The notes under the pieces were generated by a model. It saw nothing but the letters and a program-made list of their open reading frames with translations. It made no database searches and was not told the DNA's origin. Below are positions 11,764-22,284 of a stretch of 64,000 nucleotides of DNA, piece after piece. Numbering within the stretch: position 1 is the first letter of the stretch; each line of letters opens with the position of its first letter. The stretch is from Aurifilum marmelostoma (taxonomy: Eukaryota; Ascomycota; Sordariomycetes; Diaporthales; Cryphonectriaceae). The position numbers were made by a program, and so were the translations under genes. The stretch is from assembly GCA_027559495.1 (NCBI GenBank), contig JAMXSV010000023.1, positions 1,860,001-1,924,000 on the forward strand, written 5' to 3'.

Positions 11764-14700
11764 ATGGGAACACACTCACCAGCGGAGAGCTTCGTTGCTG
11801 GACCTTACCTTGCACCTGTCGACCCAAGTGACCGTGCGAGATCTATGCGTGGCTCCTCTGGCATACCTGGCCCCCAGGCCACTTCACACGTGGACGCAAT
11901 TCAACTTGCCCCTCCTCCCAGGGTCCACGCAAGAGAAAGCCACTCCAGGAGCAGCTCGTACACCAGATCGACGTCTCATCAAGCATCCGGTGCTGCATCC
12001 CGCCCTGCATCCGTCCACAGCGCAGCCTCTTCCAGCGGGAATACATACGATGATGAAATTCGCTACCGAACTGTGAGTGACAGGCCTATAACAACCCAGA
12101 CTCAAGACCGATACAAAACATACCAAAAAGACCAAACGCTAATAACAATGATTTTATAGATGGTCAACTACTTGGCCAATAGGATCTCAGCCCACGGTTG
12201 GCTACCCCAACAAGCCCTGGTTGATGGGTCTCGTGGACTGGGCGTCCTGCTTCGACAGTCGAGAGGAAACTATGTCTGCTGTCCCGAGCACATCGATGAC
12301 CAGCTCCTCGAGGCGGCACAGCGCCTGAACGTGGGCGTCATAGCCACACTGCGGCTGCACATGCTGTATCCTATCATCGCGGGCATGCATGAGGGACAGA
12401 CCGAGCTGGTCATGAAAGGTGGCTGGCAGCTTCAGGTGATCGAGTCCTTTGCGTCGGTCTCGTCAGCCAGTGTGAAGAAGTTCCAATACGCTGCCATTTT
12501 GAGAAAAGAGGGACTGCTGCTCGTCTGGCAGGATGAAATCTCTCAGATCCTGACGCATTCCCAGCGTATGGAGGACAAGCTGTTGAACTACGTCTGGGGT
12601 CGGAAATCGATTCTGGGATACTCGCCAGCTGCATCACCATTCACTGGTGCGAGTCCCCTCCACTCAACTGCCCCATCGTTGTCCAACCTCTCCATGATGC
12701 ACGAGAAGAATGGTGCCATGGTTGCCACTCCAGATGAGGTCAGCGACACTGAGGAAGGCCCGGACGGGGAAGCTGCCGAGCCCGCGGAATCTATCAACCG
12801 ACCCATAATGCTCCACAGCGCTTTATTCGTCGGAATGGGCGTATGTCTGGCTATCGTGTTGGTCTATGGCTTCTCTATAGGCCAGCTCGTCTCCGAGTGT
12901 TTCCTGGACGGCAACTACATGAGACTGGCTCTTATTGTCGCTTGCCCCTTTCTCATGTGCGCTGGGGCCTTCTTCTTTCAGGTCATCTTTGGTGACCTGT
13001 GGCAGATCGCAGGCCCTATCAATGGTCTCAAGAAAAACTCGCGAACATACTCCTGCATTAAGCCCAACCTTCGTCAGGCTCACGCCCTTGGCTTCGAGCC
13101 GCCACACATCACGATCCAGATGCCGGTCTACAAGGAAGGAATGGAGAGTGTCATCATCCCTACTGTTCGAAGTCTGCAGGCCGCCATCTCGTTCTATGAG
13201 TCCAGAGGCGGCACGGCGTCCATCTTTATCAACGACGACGGTATGCGGGCTATCTCGGAAGAGGAAGCCCAGATCCGCAGGGATTTCTACCATGACAACG
13301 ACATCGGCTGGGTGGCAAGGCCAAAGCACGGTGACGACGGGTTCGAGCGCAGGGGCAAGTTCAAGAAGGCCTCAAACATGAATTTTGCGCTCAACCTTTC
13401 CCAACAGGTCGAGGCCTTTATGCTAGAGGCTGTTGACGCCCGAGCTGCGGCGCAGCCCGGCCATAATGATGCGGAGCCGGTGATGCTCGAGGAGAATGAA
13501 CTAAGCGAGATCTATGATCAGTGCCTTCAACGTGCTCTGAGAGAGAACCCCAGGGCCATGGCCGAAGGAAATATCCGGATTGGAGAGTTTATTCTGATCG
13601 TGGACTCTGATACGCGAGTGGTAAGTCTTTCCTCTATCGATCGCACGTTTCAAGAACACCAGGAGCCTAATGCTAAATGTACCCTACAGCCAGTGGATTG
13701 TCTACTCTACGGCGCCGCTGAGATGTTTTTGTCCCCTGAAGTTGCTATTATCCAGCACTCTACGGGCGTCATGCAGGTGGCATGGGATTACTTTGAGAAT
13801 GGCATCACCTTCTTCACCAACATGGTCTACACCGCGATTCGATTTTCCATCGGCTCAGGTGAGGTCGCACCCTTTGTCGGCCACAACGCCTTCATCCGAT
13901 GGGCTGCGGTTCAGGACGTCGGGACAGACTCGGACAATGGCTACATTGCCTACTGGTCTGAGAGCCATGTTTCTGAGGACTTTGATATCGCCCTGCGCAT
14001 GCAGATCAAAGGAAGCACTGTTCGTGTCGCCAGCTACCATGGTCAGGGTTTCAAGGAGGGTGTGTCTTTGACAATCTATGACGAGATCGCTCGATGGCAA
14101 AAGTGAGTACCGACTGTCCCTTCGCCTGGGCAGAACTATTAGTGCTATCTACCTACCTCGTCGAAAGCTTACTGACACTGCATCAGGTACGCCTACGGCT
14201 GCAGTGAAATGGTGTTCCAGCCGTTCCACAGGTGGCCGACCAAGGGACCATTCACCCCGCTCATCGGGAAGTTCTTGGGCTCGGACATGCAGCTGTCGTC
14301 CAAGATCAGTGTCTTTGCTTATATCTGTTCATGTAAGTCGACATGCTACCTCTCTTAACCATGTGAGTGACGTATGGTAGCTGATCATCGCCTTTAGACT
14401 TTGCTATCGGAGTTGGTCTGCCCATGACGGTTCTCAACTACTTCCTAGTTGGATGGTTCGATGACTCTCTGGACCATTTCTACCTCCCCTCCTGGAAGGT
14501 CTTCGTCTCGCTCCTTGTCGTCTTCAACCTTGTCGGCGGCATCGCCCTCGCAATCATCAGATATCGCACTGGTGAGCGTAAGCTTATCAGCTCTCTGCTC
14601 GAGAACTTCAAGTGGACGCCGATGATGGCAATCTTCTTCAGCGGCCTCTCTTTTCACGTCAGCCTCGCTCTCCTGGCTCACCTGTTCCACATCGACATGC

Positions 14701-15032
14701 AGTGGGGTGCTACATCCAAGGAGAAGGAGGATTCGAATTTCTTCCAGGAAGTTCCAAAAATCCTCAAGACTTTCAAATACCTGTAAGTTCATCTTCAGTT
14801 CACACTTGACGCGACATCAACTCTTCGTGAAGTACCAAGTCTAACCAGTAATATGGGTAGTTACATATTCGTCATCATCTTCACCGGTGGAATGATATAT
14901 CTGTCTCACTGGGCGCCGATGGGGTGGACTATCACGGACTTCACTGCGATTGTTCCCATGGCGGTCGTCCTAGGCTCCCACGCTTTGGCACCTCTGGTGC
15001 TCAATCCATCCCTCATGGTTTTCAACTACTGA
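11764..15032 (+). CDS. Processive family-2 glycosyltransferase, multi-pass membrane protein
   Basis: Six exons: 11764-12072, 12160-13620, 13690-14102, 14187-14332, 14398-14782 and 14861-15032. All junctions are GT-AG and in phase, giving 961 residues. The start is the first ATG (MGTHSPAES); upstream reading in the same frame has only TTG. Layout: a Ser/Pro-rich head (1-103), a globular domain of about 140 residues, an acidic linker, two helices (about 320-342 and 357-378), the GT2 domain, then several C-terminal helices. GT2 catalytic features are DSD (D585/D587), the SED acid/base block (E686, D687) and E722-I-A-R-W726 at the place of QxxRW. This is the membrane GT2 class (cellulose, hyaluronan and mixed-linkage glucan synthase-like). 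The plant-pathogen ZtGT2 and Aspergillus CelA/Tft1 proteins are relatives at family level, but the product polymer cannot be assigned. Intron 13621-13689 is 69 bases with no stop, so its retention would keep the frame. Confidence 0.87.
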
Positions 15033-15519
15033 GTCCGGAGCCCTAATGCAGCCCTCCGTCTTCGATATAGGGGTATTAATGGGATAGAACTACGGACGGT
15101 TGACACACAGGCATTACAGAATATCCGAATGTTGCTTGTATCTGACCAATTTTATTACGACCTAATGAGATTCCTTTCTTGTTCCTTAATTGGGGGCTCG
15201 GGGGGAGGTCGAGAAGGGAATCCCAAGATAATGGTTCATAGACGGAAATTAGATAATATTATGTCATAATTACCGCAGAGGCATAAACCCCAAATATATT
15301 GTTCACTTCTGGCTTGTACCTATAAGTGAATAGCCTCATCATCACCCGCTGAATTTAGCTTGCATCTTGGAGGTAATTCACACTAGTGTTATTCAGACAT
15401 CCCATTCAGGGCTGTGAAATCTATTGGTCTATTGTCGGTGCCTTGTTGTGCTCCAGATTGGAATGAGGATCATCATTGATTGACCTGTAGTATCTCTGCA
15501 TATCAACAGCATATGGCCC
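15033..15519. other. Convergent 3' spacer
   Basis: AT-rich spacer between the 3' ends of the glycosyltransferase (+) and the permease (-). No gene is seen. It should contain both polyadenylation regions. Confidence 0.6.
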
Positions 15520-17418
15520 TCAGAAATCACGCCGTCCTGTCTGTAGGTCCATCTCCTCTGGCCGCACCCTCTTGGTCTTCTTGAATACCTTCCACCACAG
15601 GACATTGATGACAAACACCGGGATGCCAATGTAGCTCGTCATGAAGGTCCCGATCTTGAAAGGCATGAAAGCAGCAAACCCATTGAAGATGATGACCAGC
15701 ACAGTGATGACAAAGGCGATATACGCGCCCCACGGCAGCAGGGGGTTTCGGTACGGCATCACACTTCTCGGGATCCCCTGCGCCTTCATGCCCTGCAGCA
15801 TGCAGTGGTAGCTGATCAGGATCGAGATCCAGTTCAGCGCGCCAAAGACGGTGACCAGCGAGACAAAGTAGCCGAATACCGTGCTGGCGTTCTCGGTGAC
15901 GTTCATGAAGCCGAGTGCGATGAACAGAGACGTCAAGATCACCGCAGCAATAGGCACACCACGCTTGTTGGTGCGGTGGAAGATCCCGGGGGCCTGCCTC
16001 TCCTTGGCCAGCGCCCAGATTGTTCGCGAGGCTAGGTATATGTCTGAGTTGGCAGCAGAAATGGTAAACACGAGCAGCAGTGCGTTGATGACGCTGTCGA
16101 GCTTCTTTATGCCAGCAATCTCGGCGGCCACCACGAACGGCGATGCCGCACCGCTCGTCTTCTCCCCGGTGGCGCTGATGAGCCTCTCGTCATTATACGG
16201 CACGGCCATGCCGAGGCTGATGACTCCGGCGACGTAGAAGAAGCAGATCCGCATGAGCGTCTGCTTGACAGCCCTCGGCACGTTCTTGGTTGGGTTTGGC
16301 GTCTCTCCAAACGCAACGCCGACAAGCTCGGTGCCGAGATAGGCGAAGGTGGCCTGGACGATGGACGCCCAGACGCCGAGGAACCGACCCTTGTCGCCTG
16401 GGATGTCTTTGTACTGGTTGAAGGCTCCTGGGGTGTGCCAGTACCAGAAGCCCGTCCTGACGTGATCAGGACCTCCGCCCAGCGCGATGATGAAGCAGAG
16501 GAGGATCAGCATGCAGATGACCAGGGCTTTGAGCATGGACATCCAGAACTCGGCTTCACCAAAGAAGCTGACGTGGACAAGCTGTGGTCGGGGTGTTTTC
16601 TTGGTCAGCTCGCCTATTCAGATGACACATGAAGAGTAGAGTATTTGCGGGTCTGCGTACGTTGAGAGCGATGATAACTGCACCAAAGACCACAATCCAA
16701 ATAGAGACGTTCAGATCGGGTCTCCAGTATGATATGATGATGCCAGTTACCGTCAAATTGTTGGGCAGTACGATCGCATATTTGAGGAAGTAGTTCCACC
16801 CCGTTGCGAATCTTGTTATCTCAAAAGGTCAGCGGCATGCAAGGAAGAGAGGGGGGGAGGTGGGATGAAAACATGGCCACTCAAAGAGAGAGCCATGTCC
16901 CATATCAAAATATTGTACATACCCAAGCGCAGGGTCAACAAATCGTGTGGCATATCCAGAAAAGCTCTTCTTGTGTGGCAGCCAGGCACCCATCTCACCC
17001 AGAGCAACCATGACAATGTAGACGACGAAGCCCATGAGCAGATAAGCAATGAGAATTGAACCAGGGCCTCCGTTCTTCAACGCAGTTCCGGATCCAATGA
17101 TGAGACCAGTTCCAATAGCACCAGCAATTGCCATCTGCCTCACGCAAAGATGTTAGTACAAGTGGCTAGCCCCTTTTCTATCCTCTTGCTTCAACAGATT
17201 ACTTGCCATATCTGTCAGGATACGTCAGCCACATTCTTCGTCCGATTCTAATGCCACACTCAGGTATACTCACTCAGTTGTCTCGGCTTCATGCCCCGGT
17301 GCAGCTCGTCGCCTACTTCCTCAACCTCCCCACCGCTCGTGTCCGAGACTGCGTGCACAGCATCATCAGATGTGGAGGCACGCTTCTCCTCACCATTCCA
17401 CATGTTGAGAAATCCCAT
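15520..17418 (-). CDS. Amino-acid permease (YAT/AAP family, 12 helices)
   Basis: Exons on the minus strand: 17418-17274, 17211-17207 (5 nt), 17134-16923, 16811-16661 and 16581-15520, giving 524 residues. The first exon encodes a hydrophilic, acidic N-terminus ending GMKPRQL. The next codons must complete ...QLNM-MAIAGAIGTGLIIGSGTAL. This only stays in frame if a 5-base exon (ATATG) is used, with a GC donor (GCAAGT) after it. The family signature around helix 1 (GAIGTGLIIGSG) and the FATGWNYFLKYAIVLP, SFFGEAEFW and GTELVGVAFGETPNP blocks identify a proton-coupled fungal amino-acid permease of the plasma membrane. Substrate is unknown; general or neutral amino-acid permeases are the nearest type I can recall. 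If the microexon is not used, translation could begin at 17143 or 17134 and would lose the cytosolic head. Confidence 0.85.
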
Positions 17419-18721
17419 CTTGTACGATGCTCTGGCACCGCCGTGCTGCCCAGTTTACGAATTTCGCCGCGGTCCTGGCTTCTTCGAGGACTGTCGGGTC
17501 GATACCCCCAAACGGTGGATGTGAGGCAGCCTGTCAACAGGGCTGGCGGTTCGCGCGAGTAGGCCAAGAGGAGGGAAGACCATTTCCTTCATCCTCGAAA
17601 CCTGGAGCGCAGTGGCCCTGATATATAACCTTAATTACCGCAGATCATCTGAAGGTTCTGGCCAAGACCTCCACAGCAAAAACCAATAGACTCGGCTTGG
17701 CCTCACCAACCACGTAGTATAAGACATATTGATTATTGATGGAATTACACTCCTCCTAGGCGTGTGGTCGATCCTGGGCGAAAAAGAAGGCCCGACAGAA
17801 TCCAGCTAGTAGGCTCCTTGCGCGGCGGGGCTCAACAGCTCGAGAGGCTTGCTGTCTCGGCCTGGGCTGCTGAATCCGTACAAGGGTGCCGAGGACGCCC
17901 CTCAACGGTTCGGCAGAGGTTACGCAGCAGCCAAGCACGCAATACACGATAAGGATTGTGCCGGCAAAGTCCTTCAGGGGGGCCATCACTCATTTGGGTT
18001 ATCTCGAAAGTCTCCACAGCCAACCATGACTAAGGACTGGATTCTGCTGGTGAACTGATAGCGGTAAAGGGATGCAACATAAAAAAGTCTTGGAGAAAAA
18101 GGGGCAACTTGTTCACACGCCATTACTATATAGCTATTATTCTGGCCTCTGCCAAGTGTCTTATGGTCAGCAAGAGACTTGGCAATGTCTTGGACACATC
18201 CTACTTCCAAGCAATCAGAGGCAAATTTCCTCTTTTCCTTGAAACACACATGCCAGAGAAGGTATCGTCTACGGTTTGTGAGAAGCCAGCCTGGATCATG
18301 TTCTTGGCTGAAAAGATCAGCACGTAATAGCCCCTCACACAGACAGAATTACCTAGTAATAAGTAATCGAAGAGGCTTGGGTGGTCACTTGATTGCGACA
18401 TATGATTCAATTCAGTCTGTAACGTCTGGCTGTCAAGGATTCAATATACTTTGGTCCATGAGAGTGTCTCAATACACTGAACACAAGCATTCAAGAAAGG
18501 AAATGTAGAAAGGATGGCTTAACTATATCGCGGCTCTGTCGCAAGGAGCAACAGATTCAGGGAGGGCGGCCATGGCTAACAGAGGCCACCTGAGCAGTTG
18601 ACTACCAAGACATGCACACCTACAAACCGAACCAGTCCTCACACCACGGGCTCTTGTTACTGTCATCTTGGCGGTGAGTTGCTCTCGTCAAGACTAAATG
18701 ATATGAGATGTGTCTCGCACG

Positions 18722-19075
18722 ATGCTTGCATATCAAATTGTAATTGTTCAACACATCGACTGCCCGACACTGCCACAGAAGGAGAGAATAATTAACCCAG
18801 TAATTCGTCTCACTGAAGTAGAAACCAAAATCACTGCTGGGTGCACTGAGCAAGCAGATAACTTTAGTACCCCTTTTCACAGTAACTACTGCGAGCCAGG
18901 CGTCATTATGGGATGTTATTACTACCAAGAAGCAGTGGCGGCCAACCACCAAGATTGGAAGAGCATCAATTGTAGCAACCCTCCAGACAGTTGCACTGCA
19001 CTAAACAAAATTGCTGTACTGCCTTCGTATTGCTTGTATGTGCAACCAGACTACACTTGCTGTAGTGGAACATAA
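18722..19075 (+). CDS. Possible small Cys-rich protein (unconfirmed)
   Basis: An open frame of 117 codons from ATG has eight cysteines in its last 77 residues, with spacing like that of small disulfide-rich proteins (C-x13-C, C-x6-C, a pair five apart in NCSNPPDSC, then a terminal CC). The first ATG gives no convincing signal peptide. A GTGAGT donor-like site upstream (about 18675) and AG sites near 18800-18826 leave room for an upstream exon. I do not recognise the family, and it may be chance. Confidence 0.2.
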   Translation: MLAYQIVIVQHIDCPTLPQKERIINPVIRLTEVETKITAGCTEQADNFSTPFHSNYCEPGVIMGCYYYQEAVAANHQDWKSINCSNPPDSCTALNKIAVLPSYCLYVQPDYTCCSGT

Positions 19076-19435
19076 AAGACGTATTCGATTCTATGAGTAG
19101 AGTGGTGCCTGAAAAAATCACTGCATGCATTCTGCTTCTGCTTCGCGCCTTGTTTGTACTCATCTGACACTGGCCTCTGTCCATACACTAAGTAAACAAG
19201 CAACTACTTAAACTGCGACAGACTGGTCTTAGAATATCAAGTAGAATCAAGTAGCCTCAAAACACCACGGCGATTTCGGATTTCCGCTGTTTCACGCCTA
19301 TCCAGCTCGCGCTCGATATTCCCAGACTTCAATCTAATTGTAAAAAGCCTCATACACTAACTTTCCAATACACCAATTTCATTCCTTCTCCACAGTTGTG
19401 TCCCTCACCAGCAAAATCCACACATGATCCCTCGT

Positions 19436-19984
19436 CTACCTGTCAACACCCCCGCCTACTGCCCAAAAGCTATCCACGCTCGAAGGAGGAGTCGCGAAAC
19501 GTGACGGATATTTTCGTGGAAGCGAGTAAGGGTAATTAAATACAACGGTAACATCTGTTTCACCGACGGGATGGGCGAGAACGCCCCATGTAAATCGACC
19601 ACTGGCGTCGGCATGGCTCGCGCTGCGCAGTGCCAACAAAGAACTATGCATGGACGTCGATGGGTCGATCACGCTCGACTGGAATCTTCTGTGGAACGGG
19701 CAGAGGGGGCCGGGCCACACGTCCAGAAGGTCATCCGGGACGATCTCGCTTGCGCCGATAGGTAGTTCAAGACTATAGGGGAATTTCTCTCTCAGCATGC
19801 TTCGGGGCTGGGGTTGATTGAGCTTCAAGACTGAGGACGAGGGCCGCATCCGAGAGGAGGCAGCATCCGTGTTAGAAAGTTCCAGAATTAGAAAATAGCT
19901 ACAATGAGTTGAGCTCGTGCAAGTCAGTGCTGGCCTGGAGTTGTTATGAAAAGGGAGCTGAGACCAAGCTGAGATTGTATTCAT
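19436..19984 (-). CDS. Unassigned open reading frame
   Basis: A single-exon frame of about 183 codons from ATG, Ser/Pro-rich, with no motif, signal peptide or helix that I recognise. It is listed because it is the longest frame in a 3-kb spacer and has no counterpart on the other strand. It may be non-coding. Confidence 0.15.
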   Translation of the reverse strand: MNTISAWSQLPFHNNSRPALTCTSSTHCSYFLILELSNTDAASSRMRPSSSVLKLNQPQPRSMLREKFPYSLELPIGASEIVPDDLLDVWPGPLCPFHRRFQSSVIDPSTSMHSSLLALRSASHADASGRFTWGVLAHPVGETDVTVVFNYPYSLPRKYPSRFATPPSSVDSFWAVGGGVDR

Positions 19985-20484
19985 GTCCAATGTCTAGGAC
20001 AGCGGTAGTATCTTGCCTCTGCGACGAACTCGAACGTACCCAGAACCCATAATTGCCTCACACGGGCGGTGGGGGAGAAGCTTGATGATTTTGAAGGCCT
20101 CATCAGCGACATGCCCAGCGAGGGCTGGCCTGCAAACGACCTAAAGCAACAAGCATACGAAGTCCTACATAGGCTCAATCACGCCTTTTGAGACTAATGG
20201 GTCACGAGTCGGAGGAGGAGCCTCACAGAGCCGTGTTATCTCTCGGGGAACCAGCAAACTGATCATGGCCTTCGTCACCATTCATCAGGTACGTTCCTGA
20301 CGGGCGATCAAGAAAGCATTTACAGCACCGGCCGCTACAGCCAGTGTGACCCGGCAAGAGACTCTGCATTCAAGCAGCGGACCGAGAGAATACGGCCTCG
20401 GGACAATAACAAGACAGAGCCACACCGGCAGGTGACAGTGACTACCTGTCGAGACGACTGTAACAAATAATGGACGAGGTGCAC

Positions 20485-22284
20485 TCAGGTTGGTCGTGAT
20501 CTGATCCAGACTCTGGTCGGGGTCACGGGATGTCTTGCCCCTGCAGACTTCTCCCGCTTGGGCAGCTTCCACGGTTCACCGCCGACCGGCTCGATGTCGT
20601 ACATGGCAATGATGGCTGCAGAGAAGAGCAAGACCTCGCGGAGGGCGAATTCCTGCCCGTCACAGATGGATTCTCCGCCACCTTGTGTTTCAAAGTCAGC
20701 GTTCTCCCCTTCATCGTACATACTATGTATGTATGATTGCGTATTGTCCGGGGAAAATGACTCACCATAAGGCCTCATATCACCTAGATCCACGACCGTC
20801 TCCTGCCCTGCAGCGCCGCCCTTCCCGTTTTGTCTAATGTGTCTCTCTGCCCGCCAAACTTCTGGATTGTCATAAGCAGAGGGATCTGCATTCCACAGCT
20901 GGGAAGCCACATGAGCATAGGTGCCTGCAGGGAGGAAGAACTTCTCGCCCTCCTTGTCGCCTACGATAGTGTCCTCACGGATGAACCTAAAGTTCCACCC
21001 ATCAAAATCGAGACGTAGCGTCTCAATATACGATGCCTTGAGCAAGGGGCACTTGTTCAGAATCCCGTCGACATCAATGCTCTCTATACGCGTGGCAGAT
21101 TCAAAGGCCGCACCAAAACCGACAGCCGGTTTCTCTAGGATCACAAATGACCCGATCTCCTGGCGGATTCGAGAGACGAGGCCAGGCTGGGAGTAGATCC
21201 TCCACAGCATCCAGAAGATGACAGGGTTGGCGTTGGCGTTCAAGGCCCATATCAGAGCCAGGTCGAGCGCAGAGCGCTGCTTTGTGCTCAGGTTGTACTT
21301 GCGGAACACGTCATCCACACGATGCTGCATCAGAGGGCTGACATTTCCGAGGTCTGCCCACTGCGGCGTGGGGACGCCACCGTTGCGGACGGTGTCCATA
21401 GCGGCCTGGAACTCATCCATTGATCTCAGGAGGAAACCCCGGGCCCTGCGCGCGCCGATGGCCTTGTTGAGGGGCAAGACAGCCGGGAGGTCCAAGGCGA
21501 GGGACAGGAAGCCCTTGTCCAGCCGCCACAGGGCCTGCCAGAACTCTGGGAAGTTCTCGACGAAATCTGTGCCGACCAGGGCCGGGTTGGCGGTGAAGGC
21601 GACAAAGTTTAGCACGAGTTCGAACAAGTCGGCCTCGACGACCTCTTTGCCGCCGGTGTCTTCGACGAGGGCCGCGTCTGCGAGGCGTTCCCAGTGAACC
21701 TGGTCTATCTCGCTCGCGTTGAAGGTGACAAACTCGGCAACATTGTGCCGCAGCCTGTCGGCCATCCTCTTGACCATGAGGCCCAGGGACTCCCCTGACA
21801 AGAGGCGGGTATACTGTTGTTCGAGGTCCTTGAGGATCTTGTCGTAGACTGTCAGGTCTGCCCTGGAACGCGGGTAGCCAAAAACGCTCTGCATGAGATG
21901 CTTGGATCCACTCCCTCCATCGACAACGTGTCCTGGCTGGCCGAAGAGAGTCTTATATAGGCTCGGTTTGTAGAGAACATAGTGAGTTGCTCCAAGGCAG
22001 CTGAGGGCAAAGGCACCTCCTGGGTAGAGCTTCCCAAGACCTGCTAGGAAGCTGTCGGAGTTCAAGGCTATCTGTGGGAGATGGCCCAGGTAAGGGACCC
22101 AGTAGGGCACCGCAGGAGGCACCTGAGCGTCGTGGATATAGGATTTGGCCTGTGACTTGTCGCCCCGACCAGTGACGAGTCGCGTTGTGATGCAGATGAC
22201 GATGAACGTGGCGAGGAGAGCTGTTATAGGCTGCTCCTGCACCTGGGCCATGAGTGTCTGACCGTACCCAACGAAGCTGTCCAT
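20485..22284 (-). CDS. Cytochrome P450 (CYP7/CYP8-like, atypical I-helix)
   Basis: Two exons, 22284-20766 and 20681-20485 (571 residues). The 84-base intron (GTGAGT...CAAG) is in frame and splits the heme-binding motif, which reads YGGGESICDG after splicing, with C513 as the heme thiolate. The start at 22284 (MDSFVGYG) is the first ATG; the frame extends upstream only to TTG. A membrane anchor lies at about residues 20-40. The K-helix ETLR is at 421-424. Where most P450s have AGxDT in the I-helix, this has WALNANANP (346-354), with no acid-threonine pair. This resembles the group around prostacyclin synthase and sterol 12-alpha-hydroxylase, many fungal members of which carry a similar N-A-N-P pattern. 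Substrate is unknown. It is divergent from the flavin monooxygenase at 24250, about 2 kb away. Confidence 0.85.
   Translation of the reverse strand: MDSFVGYGQTLMAQVQEQPITALLATFIVICITTRLVTGRGDKSQAKSYIHDAQVPPAVPYWVPYLGHLPQIALNSDSFLAGLGKLYPGGAFALSCLGATHYVLYKPSLYKTLFGQPGHVVDGGSGSKHLMQSVFGYPRSRADLTVYDKILKDLEQQYTRLLSGESLGLMVKRMADRLRHNVAEFVTFNASEIDQVHWERLADAALVEDTGGKEVVEADLFELVLNFVAFTANPALVGTDFVENFPEFWQALWRLDKGFLSLALDLPAVLPLNKAIGARRARGFLLRSMDEFQAAMDTVRNGGVPTPQWADLGNVSPLMQHRVDDVFRKYNLSTKQRSALDLALIWALNANANPVIFWMLWRIYSQPGLVSRIRQEIGSFVILEKPAVGFGAAFESATRIESIDVDGILNKCPLLKASYIETLRLDFDGWNFRFIREDTIVGDKEGEKFFLPAGTYAHVASQLWNADPSAYDNPEVWRAERHIRQNGKGGAAGQETVVDLGDMRPYGESFSPDNTQSYIHSMYDEGENADFETQGGGESICDGQEFALREVLLFSAAIIAMYDIEPVGGEPWKLPKREKSAGARHPVTPTRVWIRSRPT

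Larger units (their letters stand above)
17419..20484. other. Long spacer with two weak ORF candidates
   Basis: No recognisable gene. Two open frames stand out weakly and are listed separately: a Cys-rich one (18722-19075, +) and one of 183 codons (19436-19984, -). The left end carries the permease promoter. Confidence 0.45.
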
